DNA of 64,000 bases, taken from NCBI GenBank assembly GCA_013396525.1, contig VWYX01000621.1, forward strand, positions 372,001 through 436,000, written 5' to 3'. Made by a program: the position numbers and the translations under genes. Numbering within the stretch: the first letter of the stretch is position 1; every line of letters begins with the position of its first letter. The notes beneath the pieces were generated by a model. It was given only the letters and a program-made list of their open reading frames with translations. It did no database searches and had not been told where the DNA came from. This DNA is from Chaetorhynchus papuensis (Eukaryota; Chordata; Aves; Passeriformes; Rhipiduridae). Of this stretch, positions 14,601-29,600 are shown in pieces.

Positions 14601-17600
14601 AAGTCTTTGAAAAGAGCATTGTTTGATGAAAAGCTGGTCTGAAAGGCTTCCAGTAAAAATACCATCTTTTGGGTTTGAAAATAAACACATTAGGTTTTTG
14701 TAGGCACTCAATACTTATAAATGAGTACATTTAATCCTCCCCTTTTTGATTATTCCTCCTTTTTCAACTCTTGAAGAGTAGAAACATGAATTTTAGAGAA
14801 AATAAGTAATGTAAGACATGTAAGGAATTCAAACTCCCCAATATGCGCATGCTCTGTGGCAAGTGAGAAAGACTACTTTAAGACAGTTGGAATAAAAGCA
14901 GTAAACAAGGAAGTTCCTACAGAATCACACTGCTAGATCTCACCATTTCCTACAACCCAAAGCAGCAGGGAAAAAAGCTACGTACGTTCATTTAAGTCTA
15001 CTTCCATTTTGTCCTCTGTATTGGTGTGGGATTCGAACAAGTCTTGTTTAGTTCCATCCTCTTCTTCAGAATCTGTACTTTCTTCACTGTCTGTACTGCC
15101 CGAACTTCAAATACAAAGACAGAGTTTACATTCTGGTTTTAGTATAACACCCTGGGCTCAATGAAATACTGCACAGTTTCAGGCTAAAGAGAATTTTAAA
15201 AAATTATTTCTGACAGATTATCTGAAGTATAATTTTTAGAGTATTCCCCTCATTTCTCTCTCAAAAAAACAAGGTTTAAGATTTTTCACTTGAGCATATA
15301 GAGAAGTTTTCATTAGATATCAAGGGAGGCTGCACAGCCCTGAGTTGTGGGGCCTAGATGCTCCTTCCACTCAACGCATTTTCCTATGCTCACAGACACA
15401 CTGGTACTGTGTGAATTCAGAATGCATGAATTCCTATGCTCACAGACACACTGGTACTGTGTGAATTCAGAATGCATGAATTCCTATGTTCACAGACACA
15501 CTGGTATTGTAGAGAAGACTGCAAGGTCTAACAGAGGTGTGGAGTTGATCTTCCTTGTCCAAAGCAAGGACAGCTGGGCCAGTTTAACAGCAGAGAGAAG
15601 GAATACACAGCTACGAAAGCCAAACTGCATCTTCTGCAAATTATGGCTGGAAAACAAAGCACTAGAGCCACATCTCCACTCATTTCTCCACAGAACAGAA
15701 ATACCGAGTTATGCTGGACTATCTGTACTAACAGACAGACTGAACCAGAGGACAGGTGCATTACTGCAGGCTCACTACACAGCTATTTGGATGAGATACA
15801 CCCTTCTCACCTGGAACGCCTCTGGGACTCTGGTGTAAATGCAATATGTTTTTCTTCCCAAATGTCTTCTTCGTCAGAGCCACCATCATCAAACTGCTGT
15901 ATCCGCTCCTTACAGCATGCTTCAAACAAGGCTATATTGCCCTAAATACAGCAAAAGTACAAAATCCATACTGCATTAGTAAACATCTTAAAAATATGTG
16001 ACTATTCTGAAGAGAATCTTAAGTATTCCTCTGAAAGTAGCAGCAAACCAGAGTGTCTTAATTTAAAGCTTGTCAAGCAAATATGCAGTGCTGTTGGTTT
16101 CACTTGGCTACCAACAAGCTGAGGGGACCAAAGAACACTCAGGAACTTCCATCGTGTTTAAGAATGGGATGTGGAGTGACCCCAAAGAGCTTTCCAGATA
16201 ACCAGAGCACAAAGCACTCCAGCTTCGTTTTCTGTAGTGGGGGGTCATTCTACCTCAACCAACAAATAGTATCGAGGTTCAGAGTCTCCATTCTTACTTT
16301 CCTGTCACTAGAATCTCACTGAAGATTTAAATAACTTCTAATCATAAAACACAAGTGTGCAATATGCACGAATCAGATCTAAGCCCAATCTTAAACCCAG
16401 CTATACAAATTAGAAGCAATTCTGCTTAATACTGGTCAAAAACAACAATAGTGTCTTCCAATTAGCAAATCTCATGATAAAGGAATAAGGTAGGGTAATT
16501 GTTTTCCAGTGACTTCCATACAGAAAGAGTAAATATAACCACTGTCAAAACTTTGAGGTCATGCCAAAGTTTAAAAGACAGTCATTTTTCAGATAATACT
16601 GGAACACATACTTACACTTTCATTTGTATTGAGGGTAAAGTTGATGTCCGAAACCCGATCAAAAGAAACACTACAAGAAAAAAAGAAATGTACTCAGTAA
16701 AACAAGATTTGCTATTGTGACATGAAGACATTTAATTTCTCTTTGGTTTCTTATTTTCCAATAATCTAAAAACAGAAGATAAAAAACAAAGTAGTCTCCA
16801 ACACAAAACACTCAAAATTACACACTGAGAAGGCCCAGCATTCCTGTGATATTTCTAACTGTTAAATCTTTTAAACAAAACACAGAACATTGCCATCTAC
16901 AGTTAGGTGTAAAGATGCAACAAGCCTGAACAAGCATAACTGAAATTATATACCCAAACCTCAAATACTGTACTGGAAAAAACCTAGGCCTAAAGAATGC
17001 CTAACCTGACTATGGTCTACCACGATGCAGCTCAAAATCCTGCAAATATCTGCATTTGCAGTTGTTATATATATTTAACTGATTTCACCCTTCTATCAAA
17101 TTACCTTTTCAACAGGAAGTGACAAAATGAAAAATAATATCAAATTCTGTTTCCTAACAAAAGAACCCCATAATTTTTTTTTAACCAATCACTGAAATAT
17201 TTTCCCAAACATACCACTATATATTAGGCTTGATACATCTTTACATATCTGAAGAGTTAATATATTATTTTTCTAGCCAGCAGTGCACTCAGCAGAGTAC
17301 ACACTCCTCCTCCTCTAATAGTCACTGCATTACAAAGGAGGCAAAAAGGTAAGTGGTCTAAAGGAACCTAAGTTGCAAGTTTGACTATATCACTATGCAA
17401 GCCACTGTGTGAATTACTGTACAATGGTATGCAGGTAACTTAGAGTGTAATTGATTCTTGCACAGAAGGTATAACCTTAAAGTAACTTCACCTACAGCTT
17501 AATTCAACTTCTGAGTATATCATCAGAGTACCTGTCACAAATCTTGAGACCTCTTTACAGAAGTAGTCATCTTCTTTCTACCAAGACAACAGACTTCCAA

Positions 17601-20600
17601 AGGCATGAACTTAAAGGAACTCTAACTCCTACCCTTGCCAAAATCCACTTGCTTCTAACTAAGTTAAGGAGGATCCTGTGTTACTTCCTCTACCATCCTA
17701 TCTTAATCTCTAATCTCAACAGGTTATGTGGTATAAAAAGGCAGCAATGCCTCTTGGATGGAAGATATAAGCTTTAGTCAGACACCACTTACTAAACATG
17801 TCTTATAGAAGAGCACTGAGATTATTATAAAAATCATCTTTAAGTAATGCTTTTTATTCCTAGCTGCATGTTCTGGCATCCCAAGTCATGAAATCTTATC
17901 AAAACCATGATGAACTCCACTATCAGCAAGAACCTCCCTTTTCCCCTTTTCCCTTTATTGCATGAGTTTACTTATAAAGAATACCAGCTTTTGTGAGGGG
18001 TGTTTTCTATCGTGTGCTGGTTTTTGTTTAGTTTGGGGTTTTTTAACCTGACCAAGACTGTTCTCATTTCCTCATCTTTCACCCAAGACTATTTGTAGAA
18101 GCAAGTTTTAACTACCTCGACCTTATAAACAAAGGTAGATTTACAATGCCCTTCCTTCCTCTCCCCTACAGAAAAGTATACTCAAAGTCATGTTGTTCCT
18201 GTCATCTTTCCAGGAAAACTTAGAAGTAGAGCTATTCATCTGGTCATCACTTGAGACAAAGTGAAAGTGACTCAAACAATGTCAGGTCAACAGAGAGCCA
18301 TAGCTTTCAAAAAGCAGAGTTATAATTCAGTTTTTTATTCACAAGCACAGCGTTCTCAACACTGGCATAACCAGGGGATTAGAAAAAGAAGAGAAGCTGT
18401 TGCTTTCCTCTCTTCAGGAAGGCTTCTATAAATGCACACAGATGGCACAGAAAGACAGGACTGATTGGCAACTGCTTCACATCAGTAAATGCTTGTACTT
18501 ATCAGCAAAACCACAGCCAAAAACACAGTAAGAAAGAAAACTCACAAGACCATAGCCAAATTCAGTGTAACATTATACTCACTTGCCAATGTCATCTTGA
18601 TCAGCAAACTTCTCATCGTTGAAGCCAAACTGGTCAATAAAATTGGACGTCATTTGTTGCATCTGATAATCAGAAAAGGCCTGGCAACCCCAGGACCAAC
18701 GACAGTGATATAATGATTCTACTAAAACTCTAAAATCTATTTGCCCATTTTGCTTCAAAGAAATAAAAGTCTATCTAAACTAAACATAGAAGGACAGGAA
18801 AAGGATTTGTCTTAACCTCTGAATTTTGAAAGGTAGCATCAACTACAACCCTACTTACATTTCCTGACTTGAAAGCCCATCTAATAGCTTTCAATAAAAA
18901 AGTTAAATCTGTAGTTTAATCACATTAACCAGCATCTTTCCAAATGCACCCCACAGAAACAAGGAAACAACACTATATATAAGAAAAAGCTGTCTTTGCT
19001 CAAAATAACGTCAAGTTATAAATAGTAAGAACCAGAAAAGTAAACTATATATAGATATTAAAGCACAGCTGCATATTTATTATGCAGGTACCATTAGCAA
19101 TATCAGTTTCAGGCACACACCAGCAGCATCTATTAAATATCTAGAAGAATGAAACCACTGAACATTTTACATCTCAGTGCAGTGTCACTGACATAACTGT
19201 GCTGTTTTTTAAATAAAGATGCCAGTGTCAACTGCCAGCAGATGGGTATATACACACTAAGGTACATGTAGGCATCATCTATCCACAACAATAGCTTTTG
19301 TCTCTAATTTCCCAGGATTATAATTAAATTATAAATTATTACACATCCTCTAGGGACTTCTAATAATGTTATTTCCATGTGTAAAGTCAGCCAATGCTAA
19401 GATATTCTAGAAAACAGAATAACAATAAAGCTGTCATATCAACTCTCTTGGTTTCTTGCCCAGGTAGCTGAAGGGACACAGTATGGTGGTAAAGTTGAAC
19501 AAAGTGAATATGGAAAGAAAACAAAAGAACGATCAAAAAACCCCAAGTTTAGATTAAGGCATTATGAAAACTGAAGGAAAAAGAAAATATATATAAAAGG
19601 AGGAGGTATACAGCAAGACAAACTTGAAAGAAGCAGCACTGGACCATCTGCATTTCTCCAGATTAACTACCTGGAACTGCTGGGATTGCCTAGGCACAGC
19701 AGGTCACTAAGGGGATGCATGAAAAGCACAGAGATATTAGAAGATCTTACTTTCTCACTAAAGCTGCTACAGATAGCACCCAACTTATCAAGTTTTTGTA
19801 TAGGTACACCTTACAGGTACAAAAGCACTTGATCAGATAAAAATGCATCAGATTCTTTAAGCTTGAGCCACCACCCACAAATCAAACTTAGACAAGCAAT
19901 TACTTATTATAAAAACTATAGAAAATGCATAAAATACCAAAGCCAGTCTTAGACTAGGAAGTTACTACACAGCTGTTAGTGTGATCTGAAAGATTTTGGT
20001 TAGTAACCCAGACAAGTAGTGCCATCTAATGCATCTGATTCCATCTAAGTGGTCTATTGGCAATCTTGTGCCACAAGGCTCCCACTCTTTCACTACCAGC
20101 AAAAGAATTTGAAGAGATGCATATCATGAGTTTGGTAAGACAGTTGTGTGCATGCACACGTGTCTAAGCTTTAATTTAAAGCTTCTAGATTTATATTTGC
20201 TTGTGAGAGAAAATAAAAGTTCCACTGCTTTTTAAAAAATGTCTTAATTTATTTTTACAGAAAGAGCAACTTAAGCTGTTCAAAGAATTCAACTCACCTG
20301 CTGCAAAGAAGAATCCTGTGAAAAGCCAGTTTCTTTAAAGTCTATTTCATCATCACTGGAAGAATGAATGTGGCATGTAGTAACCTACACAAAGAAATTG
20401 GGTCATTGGCATAGTATATAATGTACTCGTTTATTTCAGATAAAAGAAATTGCTTTAATGCTTTGTATTTCTGTTCTACTGAAAACTTGAGTTTGGAGAT
20501 AAGTTTTCAATTAAGTTTCACTGTTATTACGTCAAGTACCTCCAAGCACTTATTATGCATCCAAAGAGCCAATTAGTGTTATTTTTACAAGCCTAAAATT

Positions 20601-23600
20601 CTTCATCTTTACATGATCTCTCTCTTGGTCTTGACCAAGTAGCAGTTTCTACCCAGAGGAACAATAACATTTATCTGCAAGCATTACACACTGCCTTGAA
20701 TTCACAGGCTCAAGAAAAAAGTCTTCTGTACATCATTTGGTCCTGTTCACAAGTTGCTCAGTTTCAGATTAATTTCCTACTGCTTCTGTTGACACCTGTT
20801 AACATTATGCTCTAGTTAATATTTATGTTTAAACAGCAAATTCAACAATTAATTAGTCTTATAGTCCAAATAACATAGGACTAGCACAAGTTAATGAAGC
20901 CACATACAAAGCACTGCATTCCTGGTGAAGTCAGGTATATCAAAATTCATGAATTGGTCTGTTGACATCACAAACTACCTCTGCTTATTAAAGTCTCCAA
21001 GTGATTACTCTTAGACTGTATTTTTAACATGATTACACAAACCTCTTCTACTCGAATTTAGTGTTTTTCCAAAAGTGTAATCACTACAGCTGCATGCAGT
21101 AGAAATGTGGCAGGTGCACAGGAATATGCAAAGTTACTTAAGCAAGGTCAGTAACACAGGCAGTGGAATGCCAGTAGCAGTCTTCTGTTCAACTTGTATT
21201 GGGTCATTTACATGCTGCAGATAAAGCAGTCAACACCAGCTCCTGCACTTTTAGTTTGTACTCTCAAGCAGACAGGAGTTTTCAAGGACACTGCCTTGAA
21301 GAGGTAAAGAAATCCTCCTTCTTGCAGATTGCCTGGGATTAGCTACACTAGGTAAAAAGCCACTTAACTATTACAAACTGATCTTCTGCAATATGCCTGC
21401 ACAAACATTAATGATACGGCTTTAGTTGAAAAGTAAACTACAGAATTATCAGTTCCATAGCTCAGCAACTAGAGGGACTCCTTACAAGTACACTGGATTT
21501 TGGAAGACTAACAGTGCTGCTGACAAAAAGAAACTGTCCAAGTAAAGCAGCAGCAATTTTCATACCTCACCCATCACTACTTACCAGATCCACTGTATTC
21601 CTCTTGTTGGTTTCTCCTAAAGAGTTTGTGCAGAATGTTTCCCATCGCTCTCTGACCTCCTCTGGAAGCTCTAGCACAGGAAATTAAAAAACCAAACCAA
21701 TTAGAAACTATCAGCAATGAAGCATCACTTAATTTTCAAATATTTTTTTCTGCTCTACCAAAAATACTGGTAAGAATATATACATCCTCCTAAATCCATA
21801 CATGTAACTCCATCTAGCAAACAAGCCCAAATTAAGCAGATCAGCATCTCTTTGCAGCTATTTCAGGGAGTTCTGACACTGTTTGAAATGAAAATATTTA
21901 AGCATTTCTTTAAGGATGGCTACTTTAAATTGAATGCTTCAGAAGTAATCCAGTTGTTCTCTTCTTTAATCCAACAGCTGCCTTCTAATTTAAGTGTGCT
22001 TAATTTCCTCAGCGTTTGATAATGAAAGCCCTGAAGATAAAGTTAAGACCACGAATGAATACCTTTGATGAGCTGCTGGACTACTGTGCTGTTTGGCCCC
22101 TTATCTGTACTGTGCACAATGCAGTTTGCTATCCTTGTCAGGTGACCCATGTAGCCGTGCCTTCTTCCTCCTTCAGCCCTGCAAGAGACAGAGTTCAGCT
22201 GCCCACACCCAGAGCGACTCTGATACTGTGTGTTGGTATAAAACACTGCCAGAGCCAAGATGTTACACAAGACAAAGAACAGGGGTTCTTAAGTTAATGT
22301 CGCATCCTAAAACCACGGGTTCACAAAAACACTCAAGAATTTAAGGTATCAACTGGTTTGACTACACTGAGCCAGTTTAGGAGACTTAACAAGCACATAA
22401 AGTACCAAGAAGGAAGTACAACTGTTTGTACTGCTTGTGCGTGTGTGTGTAGAAAGCAAAATGCACAGCATTAGCAAAATAATGACAATTAGCAACAGAC
22501 TCAGAGTTTTTAGGAAATTTCTGTTGCTGAGAGCATTTTACAAAACCCCAAAACATCAAGTATTCCCTCAGAGCTTTCAGCCCATGATCAGAAGGAAAAG
22601 CTTTCTTAAGTGTGCTTTAGTATTTCAGGGCTTCTTAGCATTACACTTAGCATACCCATCTAAGTTAGGGTCATTGCTTTTCTGAAGTTTAGGAACGACA
22701 TTTACATGCTTAATAAAGTTACAAGGCCATTTAAATATTTCAGACAGAACTGCTTTGCAGAAACAGGAATTACCAGATGTTAAGAGCACTGCTCCGAACA
22801 CCTGTTGTCAGTTGGAACCATTCTAAATCTGCCCAAACAGCCATCATGAGAGGTCCAACTTTAACTGATTCTCTAGCATTTAGCTGCAAGCCAACCAAAC
22901 TTTTGCTGCATCAGTTTAAGGTTTTGTGTGACAGACCCACTCACACAGCTAAGCAAAACTCCCATGACTGAAATCTTTGTAAAGTGGCTGCAGCTCATGA
23001 AGTAACTCATGTTAAGCAAACACAGACCACATGATTTTGTTTTCCACCATCATCATCTAACAGATGAGGTAACTGAAATTAAGTTATGTCTATGCAAGAT
23101 ATCAGGAATAAACTACCACACTGTTTACAGAGTGCTTTGGTAACAAGTACATTCTAACCAAGCAGCACATGATGACAGCAAAGGTTATAGTTTCTAATAC
23201 AGGATATGACACAGAGTGCTTCTGTTTGACAAACCAGACTGACTTGTCATTGCCTAGCCAGAAAGTCTGGAATACAACTGTATCTTTTGTTAGCAAATGC
23301 TTATTAATCCCAGCACACCAAACAACTTTTACTGTATCAGATTTTTACCAGCAGAAAGCAGGCACCCTTAAGCTTCTAGAGCTGCTTGAAATAACATTAA
23401 GTGATAGAATACAAAAGGACTAAAAAAAATACCCATTTCCTGAAACAGCTAAGCTAAAAGTACCCTTAAAGATTTATCTTTTATAGTTGGAGCCATACCT
23501 GTACAAAACTGGATAAAGGAGTGAATTAATTACAACAGTCTGTTTCCAGATAAAAGCACAACCTAAGGTTTGAAACACTATTTTTTCTTCATTAGTATTC

Positions 23601-26600
23601 ACACACATGAGACTAAATATTTAATTAAATCATTTGTATGGTAAGCACTGGATCAAGAACAGTCTTATCCAAGTAAAACTTAAGTTTTAGGTTGGAGTAA
23701 GAGAGATAACTTTTCATATTTCTCTCCTATGAGAATCTAACTGCCAGTGAAGTTGGCCATTCTCTATAACCTCAGGAGAACTGATATAAAATGGAAGACA
23801 TCCAGGAGAGCATGTTTTCTACAGGTAAATTTAGCACATTCCTTTTTTTATTCTCTTCACCATCCTTATTTCCAGGTCAGTTACATTAGCTATGTATTTA
23901 CTATCTGATTCACTTAAGATAGGAATAGGAATGTTTTGGGGAGTGGAACTGTCTCAACATTCCATCAAACCAGCAGCACTACCCCAGCTAGTTAATTCAA
24001 TATTTTGACAGATCAGATACTAACATTTACTGTTGAGTATCTCCTGAGCTAAAATTATGTACAGGCCTTCAAAGAACTTTTTACCACCTCAGGTAACAAC
24101 TGAGGATTTTTTTCTGCTGCTACAAAAACAGTTTCAGACAATGTTAGCTACTTGAAGCTTACATCCTTTCGAACACATAATTTTAAAAGGTATTCTATTG
24201 CTGAGGAACTGGCTTTTACTATTTAGGAGTCTGATGCTCCCCAGTATGTGATATGCTTTGATATGTTCACAAATAATTCTCAACTGCTTACTGGGGAAAA
24301 GTATCTCCTGTCCTCTCAAACCTTACAGTATGTTTCTGTACTCAAACATGGGTAAACTTTAAAGACCACAGTAGTATCTTACACAGGGCAAGAATGACAA
24401 CTCTTGTGTTCTTAAATGGTCACAAGAAAAAGAACTAGAATACTACCAAAAAGTACAAGAGAAAGCTTTAACCCAAATATTAATATACGTATGATTTCAG
24501 AACTGGCTAGATCACTTCTCAATTGGTTATACATTCATTTCACAACTCAAGTGTTATTTAGACAACTGCAGGGAATGAGAAAACTAATTACTCACTGTTT
24601 TTTCTCATTCATCTCCCACGCTTCAAGTATTCTTTCTATTAATTGGCACTTAAGGAAGAGCTGTCAAAAAAGCAAAATATGCTTAGTAGCAGTAAAGCAG
24701 AACACTATTTATGCATTTTACAGTTGATACTAAAGTCTACAAGACAATTACTTTCAGGTTCACTAAAGGGTTGGAAGCCCAGCAGTCAGATCACAGCCAG
24801 AAACCTAAAAGCTAAACCTGTATTAATCCTACTCCTCTTTCTAAGGGCTTAGTTGTTGTAGTAGCATAAAGCTACTGAAATAGCAATTTTAAGTCTCAAA
24901 AATAGGAGGAACTTCAAGGAAAATAAATACTTGCATTTCTTCACCATGCTCACTTTGGAGCAACAAAATAAATCTACTTTATGGCAGTTTCAGGTTTAAC
25001 ACCCTGAACTAACATTTTAAGTAAAACCAGAAAGACATTCTTTTTCATTCTATACATTAAATAAAATTGGGGTATATTATGTAAAATTAACTGCATGGAA
25101 ACAGGAAAATTCAAGAGACTCACAAAACACAACTTACATGTTTCAGTAAGAGATTGTCCCCAGTGGAATCCTGATCTGTAATTGTGCCATTTTCCGTGTT
25201 GTCAAGAGGACTTGCAAGAATCAGTGCAATACAGATTTCTACTTGAGTATGCAAAAAGTTATTCCACGTATACTTAAAAAACATGTCCTGAAAAACAAAT
25301 TCACCGACGTTTACACAAACCAAGATCTTTTCATTAAACATAACCAATAGTCTCACCCACCTAATTACTTGAATGACTACACTGGAAGAAATTCTTGAAG
25401 TTTTACACTAAGTATTATTGTGCAAGAGAAAATTTGTGACCCACAAAACCAGTAATTCTTGTGGTTGCCATTATCTGAATGCAAGGAATACTATAGTGGA
25501 TCAGAATAAGAATGCAACTGTTAACTGGATTTATTGCAGGGGTCACCAGTAATGCACTTTCAGACTATGAAGATGGGGAGAAATAATGCTCCCCCCTTAT
25601 ATTCCTTCTGCCAGCTGCGGTACAGAAAGTCCCAGAGTCAGAAGCGTTATTTATGACCTTAGAAGTCCTTGACTTTTTCAAGTTCACTTAACCTCCTGGT
25701 ATCTATAATCCCCTTTTATAAATGTGCTCCTCACTTCAGTGAATTTCCTTACAAAATTTTATCTACCTGTTTTAAACCCATCATCCACTAACTTTATCCT
25801 CCTATTACAGAAAGCTACCTCAGACAATCTAGAAGCAGTTTAAGATTATTAATAAAGCACAAGACAAATACTGAGGTTGAGATACAAAACACAGTGTCCA
25901 TTTTGTCATGTTCCTGCTTCTCCCCATTTTTTCTCTTACACATAGGAAAGATTTTTTTCAAGCCTAGTTATTTTAGGCTACTCACTGCAAAATTCAAATG
26001 ATTGCTGTCAGTGGTAAAATGTAATGAGTTCTGGAAAGATGTGCAGTGATTGGAACAGTGTTGAACAATTTTAGTCTCATTCAAAGTACAGCTAAAGGTC
26101 TTCAATCTACCTTCAGTCCTCCTAAACTAATGGCATTCTCTCCTAACTTTTCCTAAGTCAAGTCTGCACAGTAAAACGTGCTGTTTCAGCAAACAGCACG
26201 AAGCACCAAGGCTTCTATGGCTACAAATACTTTTTTCCTTATGTAAAACCTGCAACAGAAAAGCGTGTTCAAACCTCACTGAACTTCGTTTACAAAATAA
26301 TCTATTTACAAGAACATACAAGCATTCATAGTGTGTATGTTCACTTAGACAATGGATCTAGGAAAAACTTCAGCTACAGCGAAGTCAGTTATTTATATAA
26401 AAGTTAGCACCTGTCTGCAAACCCAATTGCAAAGAAAATTTGAGACGAAAACATTTCAATCACACTGTATTAATCAGTCACAGGAAAAAGGGGTTTTGGA
26501 CTAAAATCAGGGAAGAGAAGGTATTCACACTTTAAGCTTGCAACTGCCAACTTAGAAGTTTACATACTGTTATTCAGAAACTAGCTTAAGTTCTACATGA

Positions 26601-29600
26601 TTTGCTAGCTACTTTTTAATCAACCAGTATCTGGATTTCTTGGGTGAACCTAAACACAAAGAATACATCTGCTATAGTGGAATTGTGAGGTAGGAAGTAC
26701 TCAAAGTACATGTCCACATTAGCAAACAGGTAACTGAGTTTGCTGTACAGCACCTTGCTTTGAGGTTTGAAGGAGTTCAAGCTATCAAAAATAACTGTTC
26801 CTTTACAGGACACTGCTGAGATACCATTTTGTAGGCCATATATTAAGTGAGGAAAAAGGGCTTTGAGGGGACAACTTAGGAAAAAAATGAAAATAGCAAT
26901 GAAGCCTTGAACATGGCTGAAAACTTGTGAACATCCAGTCAAAAACAAGCTTATTAAGGCAACCACTTCATGTGTTTACAAAGGTGTAGCAAATAAGAAC
27001 CATTCAAGTGGTCAGAGGAAAACGCTGACTTCAGACAGACTGATTAACAGTAAAATCCAACATTAAAACTTCTTAAACCAAGCAATAGACCTCACGATAC
27101 AAAGGTGCTGAAAATTTACGCTGGAAAATTATCTGCAGTGTCAGAAAAAGCAGACAAGATCTTAACAGCAATCCATAAAAATAAAGAAGACAGCATAAAG
27201 TTCTTACCAGTATGACTCCTATGCTGTTAAGTTCTATAAGCTCCTGATTCACACTGCTTGTATTTGTCTGTAAAAGGCTAGATATTAATCTAATCACATT
27301 TAAACGTGTGTTTCCCACAGGTGGATCCAGTACACCCCAGGTTGTCTTCATGACACTTTTCTGAAAAAGAAAAATGTTTAATACATAAACCCATTAAAAT
27401 ATTGTTCAAAAAAATCAGCTCATCATTACTACACACAATGACTGAGTAGTGCTTAAAAATAGATACATTTAGTCTGTAAATAACTGGTTTACCTTCATCC
27501 TGAAAAAAACCCCTACTTTTAATTCCAAATACTGTACCCTATTTTAATTCCACAGACAGGAAGCACTAAAACCAGTCACATGAAAGCAACAACTTTGTAA
27601 AAAATGATTGCTAACTACAGACAGGATCTCAAAGTAGATGAAGCCTACTCAACCTTGAAAAGAATTAGGAGATAGTCCTAAAGAAATTATTCTCACTCAC
27701 TAATCCAGCTATATTCTGCATTACTAAAATATACAGAGAACAGCTAGGTGGACAGTCTAAATATATTTATAATGCCTCAGCTTTATACCCTAACTTTGTA
27801 TAGTTAAAAACAATTTCATTTTCATTTCTCTGTTAAAATCTGCAGAAGCCAATTCAAGGTACAGTGCTCCAGCTGAAATCCTGCCAGTGAAAACGTGAGT
27901 AGAAAATACAAATGGATCATAGGTAAACCCCCTATTTATACATTTTTTATCTTTTGCAAGAGCATGACATAAGTAAGTTGCTTGAATCAGTTAAAAAGCC
28001 CAAGGAATTTCACATGCCTAGAGCACAGAGATGTGTGAGGAGCTGATCCACTTGGGTCCTGGAAAGTCAAGAGAATTGCACAAGCCTAATGTGGGCCATT
28101 CCAAAGTTCCAAACAACTGCAGCATCCATAGTTCATGTTTCCTGTCCAGATAGGATTTCCAAGCAGAAAACAGGACCTCCCTTGAGAATATACAGCAAAT
28201 CTCTTTTCGTTGCTTTCAGAAAGAAGTAATTGCTTCAAGGTCACTTTGCTAATTAAACAAAGTTTGTGCTGGAAAAGCACAAAACACTGCTGTTCATTAT
28301 TACTGTTTGCCTGAGCCAAAGCTCACAACAGGCTAGGAAGGAGCCTGGGCACTTGCCTGAAAGTTGTCAGACTGGGTTTTGTTTGTTATTATAGTCTGCT
28401 TAAAACAGACACATGGTGAGTGTCGCTTCAATTAATTTGGTAACACAAGATTTCACTCACTTTTGGAGGCTCAAGTAGGAGCTCATGGAAGGATGAAAGT
28501 CGAGCTTTTATGGCTTCTAAAACACTTTTGTTGACAGAATATGTGGAATTGCTCATGCCTGGAGGACAGATCTCTATATGGCCTTCAAATCTAAAACACA
28601 CATAAGCAAAAAATCTGATAGTTAGTATCAAAACCAGTTGTAAAACATCTCTGAGGTATGTAACAGTTCTGAAAGGATGAGAAAATAATGAAGAAGCAAA
28701 AAACCCAGAAACATAGGGCTCCAGTACATAAAAATTAAGTGCTACATAATGGTTGAACAACAGATTTTCCCAAACACTATCCCTAGTATTTCTAGGTTTA
28801 TTGTGCTTGAAATCCCCAAAATAGTTTTAAGATTAGAAATTACATTTTGATTTGCTTTATTGAAGCAGATAAGAGCTTCATTTGTCTATTCCAAACAATA
28901 TAAGTTGAATGTACCAGAGCGATCTGTTCAGCAGTTTCTCAAAATGAAGTTGCAATAACATTACAAATAACTTTCTGAAAGTCAATATTCAGTCACTGCA
29001 CTATACATATTTACTCTATTCCTTGTATCCAGGAACAAGTTATTGAAATGTAGTTAGTCTGATCTGTCAATTGGTATTTACACTAGCTTCTAGAAAAAGC
29101 TGCAGAAAGCCCAGTCATTTGGTGAAAGTGTAGTAATGCCAACCACAATCACTTGATTTACATTTTCACTCCTTCAGCTACACAACAGGTCACAGAAATG
29201 GTTTGGTCACAAGTACAAGGAAAGCATTTGCTACTGCAGGGTAAACCAAGTGAAATAACAACACTTACGTCTGTCGTCTTGTCTCAAGTAAGGTCAACAG
29301 GATTTGGATTGCACTGACTATTGCAGATTCATTTTTTTCTTTATGAAAAATATTAGACAGAAGCTGCTCTATGATTTCTTGTCTGAAAAGAAAAGGATCG
29401 GCACCACTTCAGAATACAGCTGTTAGCAGAAGTAACTACCATTTGCCCACATAAAAAAAGGGAGAGGGGAATACAGGAGAATCTTTTGTGGCAGAAACAT
29501 ACACTTAGATTAACTTAAAACAAGTAACAGAACAAAGCCGAAGTTCTCCCCTATTTAGTCTGCACAGTATCAAGCTGACCTCCTCATGTAAACTCCCATT

